Source: a virus. From it: a stretch of DNA of 64,000 nt. The stretch lies in IMG/VR virus record IMGVR_UViG_3300006086_000006, positions 62,001 through 126,000 of that record, one strand, 5' to 3'. Positions 43,495-50,795 of this stretch are shown here, piece after piece. The position numbers and the translations under genes were made by a program. The notes below the pieces were generated by a model that was given only the letters and a program-made list of their open reading frames with translations, did no database searches and had not been told where the DNA came from. Each line of letters starts with the position of its first letter. Position 1 is the stretch's first letter.

Positions 43495-45512
43495 TGTTAC
43501 AGTTTATGGCTACAGCAAGCGTGGAAGAAGATGTTAAGATCATTTCACGGTATATCAAGAAATATGGTTCAAAGTTTATTGAACATTTGCACATTACAAA
43601 GCGGGATGCTATTGCTGTAGCCAAGAAACTGGATATTCAGTACCACACTAAAAATAAGTCACCTGTTTCTAATGATGTGTACGATATTTTCAAAGATTGG
43701 ATTCTTGAAACATTTCCTGATAGTGTTTATGCGAGTAAAATAGGTGCACCTGCTAGCAAGAAGCCTAGAAATGGTGTAGTAGAAGTTAAGTTACCTATTC
43801 CAATGGCAAGTCAAGATAAAATAAAGCCAGGTCAAGATATGTCAAAATTCTTGACAGCCGGTTCTTATGTAATCAGTGATAAGCTAGATGGTATATCCCT
43901 AGAAGTGGTGTATCAAAACGGTGTACCTAGTAAGTGCTATACTCGTGGTGATGGTACTAAAGGCAATGATGTGAGTGGTGTAATTCCAGCTTTAAACATT
44001 CCTAAAAACATACCTATAAATAATGAATTTATCTTACGCGCAGAATTTCTAATTAAAAAGAAATCGTTTCATGCAAAACACTCGAAGGCAAATGGAACTG
44101 GTAAGTACAAGACTGCTCGCAACATGGGTGGTGGATTGCTTACACGTAATGCTCCAAGTAAAGCTGTAGCAGACTTCGATGTTACCTGTTATGAGATTCT
44201 TCGGGGTAAGGGTGCTGGACAGAGTAAATCAAAACAACTGTCTATTCTAAAGCGATTGGGATTTACTGTTGTTCGTCACTCTATTGTGTCGAAAGTTAAT
44301 GAAGCCTCATTGCTTCAGTTGTTGGATAAGTACAAAGCCACTTCTTATTATGAGATTGATGGTATTATCGTAGAACATGACACCCCATATAAAGCAGCAG
44401 CATCTAATCCTAAACACTCCAGAGCATTCAAAGTCAATTCATTGGATGCTGCAAAAGATGTAGTTGTTAAAGCAATTGAGTGGAACGAATCTCGACACAA
44501 TCGTTTAATTCCACGTATCATAGTAGATCCAGTTGACTTAGGTGGTGTTGAAGTTAAACACTTTGCAGGTCACAATTATTTTTATATGCAACACGGATAC
44601 ACCACTAAAGATGAAGCAGCAGCCGCTAAAAGGAAAATCAAGTTGCCTGTACTACCTATTAATGTGGGTAGTGTTATACGTGTTGTTCGTAGCGGTGATG
44701 TAATACCATATATTCTGCAAGTAATTAAGCCTGCTAGAAAAGCATCTACACCTAGTGTTCCATTCGTAATAGGTGAAGGTGGTGTACATGCCATGGTATC
44801 TAAGGATTCAAAAGATATTAAAAAGAAACGTATTGTGCATTTCTTCAACGTATTAGACGTGGATGGTCTGCGTGAAGGTACTGTAGCTAAGTTATACGAT
44901 AATGGCTTCAATACTATCCGTAAAATACTGCGTGTAACAATGTCCGATCTTATAGCGTTAGATGGCTTTCAACAAACTAGTGCCAAGAACGTAGTCGATA
45001 ATCTTAAAGTAGTTAAGACCAATGCTAGGTTCGCTACGCTAGGCTATGCTAGTAATATATTTGGCGATAAAGTTGGCAGCAGTAAACTACAAGATGTTAT
45101 CACAGCAATACCCAACATTATGACTTTGGCTACAATTGAAGATGCACACTCATTGGAAGATCGTATTCGCAAAGTACACGGCATTGCAGATACAGCTAAA
45201 ACAATTGCAGAGCGTTTGCCTAAGTTTGTCGAGTTCGTTGCGCATTTAGGGATTGTTATAGTACCTGAACCTAAGAAAGAGAAACCCATCAGTACAAAAC
45301 TCAGCGGAGTTAAAATATTACTGACTGGGGTTCGTGACGCGCAGTTAGTAGAGGACGTTAAGAAAAATGGCGGTGCAGAAGCTAGTAGTGTTAAAACAGC
45401 TACGCACGTAATCACAAAACTTGGCAATAGTAACAACAAAACAGAAGCAGCTGAGGCTGCAAATATCCCTGTAATGACTATTGAGAGTTTCCGTAAGAAA
45501 TTCAAGATATAA
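43494..45512 (+). CDS. ligA: NAD-dependent DNA ligase (LigA-like)
   Basis: 672 residues, as usual for LigA. The adenylation motif K130-LDG is present, followed by 'YTRGDGTKGNDV' and 'RAEFLI'. An OB-fold segment 'VGSVIRVVRSGDVIPYI' comes after it, then helix-hairpin-helix sequence, and a BRCT domain occupies ~602-672 ('LSGVKILLTG'). It seals nicks with NAD as cofactor. The region between OB fold and HhH lacks the four cysteines of the usual zinc finger, although the following HFFN..DVDGL segment remains. It lies inside the fibre cluster, away from the replication block. Confidence 0.92.
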   Translation: MLQFMATASVEEDVKIISRYIKKYGSKFIEHLHITKRDAIAVAKKLDIQYHTKNKSPVSNDVYDIFKDWILETFPDSVYASKIGAPASKKPRNGVVEVKLPIPMASQDKIKPGQDMSKFLTAGSYVISDKLDGISLEVVYQNGVPSKCYTRGDGTKGNDVSGVIPALNIPKNIPINNEFILRAEFLIKKKSFHAKHSKANGTGKYKTARNMGGGLLTRNAPSKAVADFDVTCYEILRGKGAGQSKSKQLSILKRLGFTVVRHSIVSKVNEASLLQLLDKYKATSYYEIDGIIVEHDTPYKAAASNPKHSRAFKVNSLDAAKDVVVKAIEWNESRHNRLIPRIIVDPVDLGGVEVKHFAGHNYFYMQHGYTTKDEAAAAKRKIKLPVLPINVGSVIRVVRSGDVIPYILQVIKPARKASTPSVPFVIGEGGVHAMVSKDSKDIKKKRIVHFFNVLDVDGLREGTVAKLYDNGFNTIRKILRVTMSDLIALDGFQQTSAKNVVDNLKVVKTNARFATLGYASNIFGDKVGSSKLQDVITAIPNIMTLATIEDAHSLEDRIRKVHGIADTAKTIAERLPKFVEFVAHLGIVIVPEPKKEKPISTKLSGVKILLTGVRDAQLVEDVKKNGGAEASSVKTATHVITKLGNSNNKTEAAEAANIPVMTIESFRKKFKI

Positions 45513-45532
45513 AACTTTTCGGAGTATAGCGA

Positions 45533-46960
45533 ATGTTGTTATTTAAAACTGGATATTCTGGATTTATCCCACAGGGTGTCACATACGGTGTAGAATTTGC
45601 CTTACCTACTGATCCAACTCTATCTTCGTACGGGTTAAGTTCTCCAGGATCATTCGGTAGTGCGTATGCGATTTCAGAGCAACGTAACACCCTTGCAATA
45701 CAATCATATACTACAAATGGTAATGGTGCTATAGTTGTATACACCAATACAGATATGAATCCAGTGGGATTCACTACATTAAATGACAATAACGGTGTGC
45801 ATCATGTTATCAATGGTAATAACACGTGGACAGTTAGTCAAGTTATTTTACCTCCTGTAGAAGCAACACCGTACAGATTTATAAACTCTGCGGACGCTTC
45901 TGGATTTAATATGAATCCACTGTCTCTGTCTAGTGATGGTAACACTCTTACTATCTTAGCAGCAAGAACGGGTTCTAATAAATCTTATGTTCTTGTGTAT
46001 TTACGGGTAAATAACGTATTCACATTCAGTGTAGCTATAACCACATCTGCGGGCACTAGAAACAGTATTAATTTTTGCCGTCTAAACACTTATGGTAATA
46101 TAATTGTTTTCAACAATGCTTTCGATGAGAGTACAGGCACAGCATCAAACACCACATCTACTACAATGGGTGCCGTATATGTTTACATGCGAGGTGCTGG
46201 TGATGTTTGGAACTTAGCGCAAAAGATAGTACCTGTAGCAAATGGGGAATCTCCAGCTATTAATGGAGGTCGTGCAATATTTAACGTAGCAACTACTCCA
46301 GACTGTTACACGATTGCTATAACACTGCAATGGCAACAGGTACTACAATCCACTAACTGGAAATCACAGGTATCTATTTGGAAGTACAACGGTCTAGTTA
46401 ACTGGACGCAACAAACCTATTCAACCACATCTGGCAGTTTTACTGTTTCGGGCTCGTATGCGAACCCCACTAGAGTACATTCATTATCAGAAAATGGATT
46501 ACGTGTAGCAGCTACTATAGGCCAACCAGGTACCGGGTTGTATACGAAAATAAACTGGGATAGAACATCAAATGGAAGTTTAAACTTCCCATCGTTTCCA
46601 TCGTATGACGGTAGTCCTTATTTAGCATACATTGAAGCTGTTGGTTTAAACAAAGATGGTTCAAAAAGTTATAGAACATTATCTACTACAACATACACGG
46701 ATACTGGCGGTTATGCTTGGCCAGCAGCTTATTATTCTGGTGTGATTAAAGAATACGTGTGGGATACAACTGCGTCTCCTCCTAATTTCCCAATTACTGT
46801 AAATAAGATAATAGCGGCACCTACAATATTATCAGCAACGCACGGTACTTTCTATGCTAAATACTTTGGCTCTACTAACAGTATTTCGGCATCTGGTAAG
46901 ACCTTAATATCAGGTACTTCACAAGGTTCTGCAAACAAGGTGTTTTTAACCGCTTTATAA
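45533..46960 (+). CDS. Beta-propeller-like virion protein
   Basis: 475 residues, Ser/Thr/Asn/Tyr-rich and almost all-beta, with repeated blade-like units ending in '.LSSDGNTLTILA', 'HSLSENGLRVAAT' and 'ISASGKTLISGT'. These are the S.DG..L..... blade endings found in phage host-recognition propellers. GGAG ribosome site. It is the last fibre-cluster gene, followed by the tRNA-like gene. Confidence 0.55.
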   Translation: MLLFKTGYSGFIPQGVTYGVEFALPTDPTLSSYGLSSPGSFGSAYAISEQRNTLAIQSYTTNGNGAIVVYTNTDMNPVGFTTLNDNNGVHHVINGNNTWTVSQVILPPVEATPYRFINSADASGFNMNPLSLSSDGNTLTILAARTGSNKSYVLVYLRVNNVFTFSVAITTSAGTRNSINFCRLNTYGNIIVFNNAFDESTGTASNTTSTTMGAVYVYMRGAGDVWNLAQKIVPVANGESPAINGGRAIFNVATTPDCYTIAITLQWQQVLQSTNWKSQVSIWKYNGLVNWTQQTYSTTSGSFTVSGSYANPTRVHSLSENGLRVAATIGQPGTGLYTKINWDRTSNGSLNFPSFPSYDGSPYLAYIEAVGLNKDGSKSYRTLSTTTYTDTGGYAWPAAYYSGVIKEYVWDTTASPPNFPITVNKIIAAPTILSATHGTFYAKYFGSTNSISASGKTLISGTSQGSANKVFLTAL

Positions 46961-46964
46961 TTAT

Positions 46965-47034
46965 TCTATGCGCAGGTAGCCTGACCGGCCTCTAAAACCG
47001 ACTCAGCAGGGTTCGATTCCCTGGCGTAGAGCCA
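46965..47034 (+). tRNA. tRNA-like gene with CTA (amber suppressor) anticodon, compressed D arm
   Basis: Acceptor stem 46965-46971 with 47024-47030 (7 bp, one G-T), discriminator G47031 and encoded CCA 47032-47034. T arm 47007-47023 with 5-bp stem and loop TTCGATT; variable loop 5 nt. The anticodon loop is 46990-46996 (CTCTAAA) with anticodon CTA at 46992-46994. The D arm is a 4-bp stem (CAGG/CCTG) with only a 3-nt loop, so the gene is 67 nt without CCA, and the anticodon stem has only 3 of 5 pairs. U1-A72, G73, U35 and A37 agree with glutamine identity. It lies between two genes. Either a real suppressor tRNA with reduced D arm or a decaying copy. Confidence 0.6.
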
Positions 47035-47063
47035 AACTTATTAAAACAATTCGGTGAATAGTA

Positions 47064-47702
47064 ATGAGTGCAATTGTAGAACACAACCTAGACTTCGCGC
47101 TAGGTATTTTGTTGAAAGCTAAGAATATTAGATTCTGTCTTATGGAAGAAGGTGAAGAATTAGCAGAGCCTATCGAATATATTCCGTACATTCGCACTTG
47201 TAAAGATTTGGATAGTGCTGATCGTGTTCTATCCGCGATTGTTGATGACCTTGTACAGAAAGAAGTGCGCACCATAGCTGCTAAGAGCATTCAATTAGTT
47301 AAACGTGACGATGGTATGCTTGAGATTTCTTTTAATCCAGCTGTACTTAAAAAAGGTTATGCTGGTAATGGTACTTGGGATATTAGACATACTATAGAAC
47401 CTACTGTATCTGTTACTATGGAAGACAACGGTCCATCGTTGTCTGGCGATGTTGCTGATAAGCTAAAGTTTGCAAAACGTACCATATTGCATGTTATCGT
47501 AGGTGATGATACATATTTACCCACTAAAGCAGATATTGAACACTTACAAGAAGCCTTCTCCAACGTACACATTACGGGTGGTGTAGTTGTCACACAAACT
47601 GGTGTTACGTGCAAGTTAGTTGATTTACAAGAATCAGAGGGCGTAAAAGTCTTATCTGTTAAAACACACCAAGATGACGAGAACTGCCATGACATAGATT
47701 AA
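47064..47702 (+). CDS. Hypothetical protein
   Basis: 212 residues, first gene after the tRNA-like gene, with a GGTGA ribosome site. N-terminal half helical, C-terminal half strand-rich. It has no recognised domain. Confidence 0.5.
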   Translation: MSAIVEHNLDFALGILLKAKNIRFCLMEEGEELAEPIEYIPYIRTCKDLDSADRVLSAIVDDLVQKEVRTIAAKSIQLVKRDDGMLEISFNPAVLKKGYAGNGTWDIRHTIEPTVSVTMEDNGPSLSGDVADKLKFAKRTILHVIVGDDTYLPTKADIEHLQEAFSNVHITGGVVVTQTGVTCKLVDLQESEGVKVLSVKTHQDDENCHDID

Positions 47703-47712
47703 TAAACGCCGA

Positions 47713-48063
47713 TTGATTAAACCTACCCTAAAACTATTTAGATGGGGTAATGATGTTCACGATACTGGTTATCGTATATTCACACTAGCCTTTTCTAAAC
47801 GATTTGGATTCGACTGCTATTTGTTTTACTACAAAGAAGGTAGTTATATACCAAAGCATAAAGACCCTTCAAATGGTCAGGCTATGTATAGATTCAATAT
47901 CGAATTGTGGAAAGCCTATGTTGGCGGTAAGTTTGTGTGTCCTAAGATGCTTTGGCAATGGCGAGAGCGATTCTATTTCTTTCGCGCAGACACTAGTTAT
48001 CACCATGTTACACCTATCGAAAAAGGTTGTAGGATAGTATTAAGTTTCGGCAAATTAATTTGA
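47713..48063 (+). CDS. Small 2OG-Fe(II) dioxygenase-like protein
   Basis: 116 residues. The metal triad fits: H49-x-D51 in 'SYIPKHKDP', distal H97 in 'SYHHVTPIEKGCR', and Arg 107 ten residues later for 2-oxoglutarate. The spacing H....P...G.R matches prolyl-hydroxylase-type enzymes. At 116 residues it is shorter than most, so some of the N-terminal part of the fold may be missing. The start is TTG at 47713; no in-frame ATG gives a complete core. It could hydroxylate a protein or nucleic acid; substrate unknown. Confidence 0.65.
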   Translation: MIKPTLKLFRWGNDVHDTGYRIFTLAFSKRFGFDCYLFYYKEGSYIPKHKDPSNGQAMYRFNIELWKAYVGGKFVCPKMLWQWRERFYFFRADTSYHHVTPIEKGCRIVLSFGKLI

Positions 48064-48070
48064 GGTTATT

Positions 48071-48406
48071 ATGTTTTGGAAGCAATTTGATTTACAAGCA
48101 GAAACTGCCGTGGAATTGCTCCCAATCATTTCTGCATTGCGTAAGTTACACCGCACACAACAATTTGATGAATTACAACAGGCGTTGGTTGATATGCCCA
48201 TGTCAGAGTGTTCGATAACAGCTATAGCGTCTGTGTTGCGTACAACGTATCAAAGTTCTATGCACATGCCGCGCTATTTAGAATTAGTTGAGTTAGGTAA
48301 GACAGAAATATATTCTCGTGGTGAGGACGGCAGTCAAATATTACGTGGATTGTTTGTACCTTACCATAATCCATTCGCACATTTATTCCCACAAATCTTC
48401 AATTAG
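48071..48406 (+). CDS. Hypothetical protein
   Basis: 111 residues, GAGG ribosome site. All-helical. It ends in two consecutive TAG codons (48404-48409) and the frame then stays open into the HAD gene. No family recognised. Confidence 0.5.
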   Translation: MFWKQFDLQAETAVELLPIISALRKLHRTQQFDELQQALVDMPMSECSITAIASVLRTTYQSSMHMPRYLELVELGKTEIYSRGEDGSQILRGLFVPYHNPFAHLFPQIFN

Positions 48407-48475
48407 TAGATTATTATGGAAATACAAATTGATCTTTCATCTTCCAGTGTTGCTAGAGCACTAAGGGACATTTAT

Positions 48476-48856
48476 ATGTTGGTTGCAGTTGATTTCGATG
48501 GTACTATTGTCACTCACCGTTATCCGAATCTCGGTGAACCTGTACCCGGCGCTTTAGATAAACTTCGTAGTTTCATGTCAAAAGGCTACAAGATTATTCT
48601 TTGGACTATGCGCAGTGATGGTGGGCCAGATGGTGATATGCTTTCACAAGCTGTCAACTATTTACGAGATAATGGTATCGAGTTATATGGTATCAATCAG
48701 AACCCCACACAAGCTGGATGGACAGAATCACCTAAAGCGTATGCTCAAGTGTATATTGATGATGCCGCTTATGGTTGCCCTCTAATATACCCTGCAGGTA
48801 CTGCGTTAGAGCCTAAACCAAGACCGTATGTTGATTGGGATAAAGTGGTGCTATAA
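48476..48856 (+). CDS. HAD-superfamily phosphatase
   Basis: 126 residues. Motif I DFDGT (6-10) supplies the nucleophile Asp; motif II is 'ILWTMRS'; motif IV is 'VYIDDAAYG'. No large cap domain, so it belongs to the small capless HAD group found in many phages. ATG 48476 is chosen because AAGGGA lies ~9 nt upstream. An in-frame ATG at 48416, without ribosome site, would add 20 residues. The likely substrate is a phosphorylated small molecule or nucleotide. Confidence 0.85.
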   Translation: MLVAVDFDGTIVTHRYPNLGEPVPGALDKLRSFMSKGYKIILWTMRSDGGPDGDMLSQAVNYLRDNGIELYGINQNPTQAGWTESPKAYAQVYIDDAAYGCPLIYPAGTALEPKPRPYVDWDKVVL

Positions 48857-49092
48857 TGGACAAACACTATAACCGTAATTCTTTTGAGATACTACGGCAG
48901 TCATTACAAATCAACGAAGACTTTGCCTATGATTGGTATATTGCACATGCGCGATCTTGTTATGATGCAATGACTGTTAGCGGTTATATTGATTCTAATG
49001 GTAAACAAGTTGCTTCGGAGCGATCTGCGGCTACCTTTATGCTACAACACTTCAAAATAGATATAACTACTAATAAACATTTCGAACGGTGA
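48856..49092 (+). CDS. Hypothetical small protein
   Basis: 78 residues, starting in a TAATG overlap with the HAD gene. Helical, polar. No family recognised. Confidence 0.5.
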   Translation: MDKHYNRNSFEILRQSLQINEDFAYDWYIAHARSCYDAMTVSGYIDSNGKQVASERSAATFMLQHFKIDITTNKHFER

Positions 49093-49096
49093 TAAA

Positions 49097-49270
49097 ATGT
49101 GGTTTCACATATTCAGCTTCGCATTTCTAATATTCTTTTTCTTAAAAGTCTTATACACTGTGTTATGTTTATTGGCAGACTTGTTTCCTGTTAGTACAAG
49201 TTTAGATCAAGGTGTTAGGTACGTCAGTTACAAAAATGGTAAAATACGTGTAAGTAATCGTCCAAATTAA
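49097..49270 (+). CDS. Small membrane protein
   Basis: 57 residues. ATG 49097 lies 4 nt after the previous stop; the end is TAA 49268-49270. Residues 2-30 are a continuous hydrophobic, Phe/Leu-rich segment (FSFAFLIFFFLKVLYTVLCLLADLF), followed by a short polar tail with several Lys and Arg. It fills the only gap between its neighbours and continues the gene string. Role unknown. Confidence 0.6.
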   Translation: MWFHIFSFAFLIFFFLKVLYTVLCLLADLFPVSTSLDQGVRYVSYKNGKIRVSNRPN

Positions 49271-49286
49271 ATATTAGGAGAAAATC

Positions 49287-49676
49287 ATGCTATACAAACG
49301 TCTTAGAGAATTAAACCTTACAGAAGATCAAATTTCTGGTGTTATATCTGTATTGCTCGAAGGTACACCTATACAGGTAACGGCTACTGCATTTACGTTA
49401 GATTCTGAGGCAGTTAAGATCACACAAGTGCCTAATAGTCCAAGTGCATTATGTAACTTTGAAATAGATGTTGCTGGTTTGAATGCTATGCAGATAAAGT
49501 CAATTCAACTGCCAGCATTTGATTACAGTTCTACCGCAGTTCTTACAATGAAAGTAGAAATACTGCCATTGGCTGTAGCTCAAGATATGGTGGTGTCACA
49601 CAAACTAAGTTCTACGGAAGAACCGTGTGATAGTACTATTGATTTTAATTCATCATCTGAAACTGGTGAATCGTAA
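49287..49676 (+). CDS. Hypothetical protein
   Basis: 129 residues with a strong TTAGGAG ribosome site. A short helical N-terminus is followed by an all-beta middle and a Ser/Glu-rich tail. The fold pattern is of a small beta-sandwich such as a virion accessory protein. Its stop overlaps the next gene (TAATG). Confidence 0.45.
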   Translation: MLYKRLRELNLTEDQISGVISVLLEGTPIQVTATAFTLDSEAVKITQVPNSPSALCNFEIDVAGLNAMQIKSIQLPAFDYSSTAVLTMKVEILPLAVAQDMVVSHKLSSTEEPCDSTIDFNSSSETGES

Positions 49677-50755
49677 TGCCTAAGATAGTTGTTTATGCAA
49701 TTGCCAAGAATGAAGCCAAGCATGTATACCGTTGGTACAATTCTATTAAAGAGGCAGATGCAGTGTATGTTCTCGATACAGGTTCCGATGATAGTACGAT
49801 AGATAAATTGCTTTCATGTGAGCGTACATTAGTAGGTGAGGCATCCATTCAACCATTCAGATTCGATGTTGCTAGAAACATTGCATTCAAAAACGCTATG
49901 CAAGAAACCGCATGCGATTATGCCTTGTTTTTAGATTTAGATGAAGTAATGGAAGAAGGTTGGTACGATAAACTGCAAGCTGCTTTGCTGCGCAGACCAG
50001 ACGGTGTCAACATACGTATGATATTTGATACTGTTAACGGTGAGCCTAATATTACTTACGATAGACTTGCAGTACATAATCGTGTGTTTTCGTGGAAATA
50101 TCCTATACATGAAATATTAACTTCTGATGTGACTAATCCTTACATCATTAGCACAGATATTAAAGTGTACCACTTGCCAGATTTGGAGAAAGAACGCGAT
50201 TATCTGCCTATGCTGTATGCTGCTGTGTCTAACGAAGCTGATGGTAGAGCGCACCGCTATTTGGGTCGTGAACTATTGATAGTTGGTCGCCACTCCGAAG
50301 CTATTACCTACCTTACAAAGGCCACGGAACTGGAAGAGAGTAACTACCATGTGTCAGAAGCTTATCAGTTCATTGCACAGTGTTATGAGGCGTTAAACAA
50401 TTATCAAGATGCCTACATAGCTTATAAGTATGGTGCATGGTCTGCTCCAGATGTTCGTGAGAGTTGGGCACCATTTGCATCGTTCTTGTTTAGAAATCAA
50501 CAATACCATGATTGTATATCCTGTGTACGTCAAATGTTGATGATTACTACAAAGCCTACACACTCTGTTATTTGTAATGAAATGTACTACCGTGGTTGGT
50601 GCCAACACATGCTCGCAGTTTGTTATCAAGCTACTGGTCAGTATGATTTAGCAGTATTTTTTATTGATTCTGCGTTTCAAATAGAGCCCAGTAACCCTGC
50701 AATTGTTAATGATATGTTGATTATCCGCAAAATTCCTATCACCACAACTGCTTAG
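49676..50755 (+). CDS. Family-2 glycosyltransferase with C-terminal TPR-like repeats
   Basis: 359 residues. The N-terminal ~200 residues show the GT-A fold: 'AIAKNEAKHVYRWYNSIKEAD', 'DTGSDDST', then DLDE at 87-90 as metal-binding DxD. The C-terminal ~160 residues contain TPR-like repeats ('HRYLGRELLIVGRHSEAITYLTKA', 'AYQFIAQCYEALNNYQDAYIAY', 'AVCYQATGQYDLAVFFIDSAFQI'). It may glycosylate phage structural protein, DNA bases or a host surface component; TPRs may hold the substrate. It ends in TAG. Confidence 0.85.
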   Translation: MPKIVVYAIAKNEAKHVYRWYNSIKEADAVYVLDTGSDDSTIDKLLSCERTLVGEASIQPFRFDVARNIAFKNAMQETACDYALFLDLDEVMEEGWYDKLQAALLRRPDGVNIRMIFDTVNGEPNITYDRLAVHNRVFSWKYPIHEILTSDVTNPYIISTDIKVYHLPDLEKERDYLPMLYAAVSNEADGRAHRYLGRELLIVGRHSEAITYLTKATELEESNYHVSEAYQFIAQCYEALNNYQDAYIAYKYGAWSAPDVRESWAPFASFLFRNQQYHDCISCVRQMLMITTKPTHSVICNEMYYRGWCQHMLAVCYQATGQYDLAVFFIDSAFQIEPSNPAIVNDMLIIRKIPITTTA

Positions 50756-50795
50756 AAACAATAATTTATGCCAATATCATTATACGGTGATTGGC

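Noticed and set aside
46981-47010. Alternative tRNA folds with AAA anticodon or a standard D loop
   Set aside because: They do not give a 5-bp anticodon stem or correct spacing to the T arm; only the CTA loop keeps 5-nt variable loop and T33.
48416-48475. HAD gene start at ATG 48416
   Set aside because: No ribosome site upstream, whereas ATG 48476 has AAGGGA and gives the complete HAD motif I; the extension is noted under findings.
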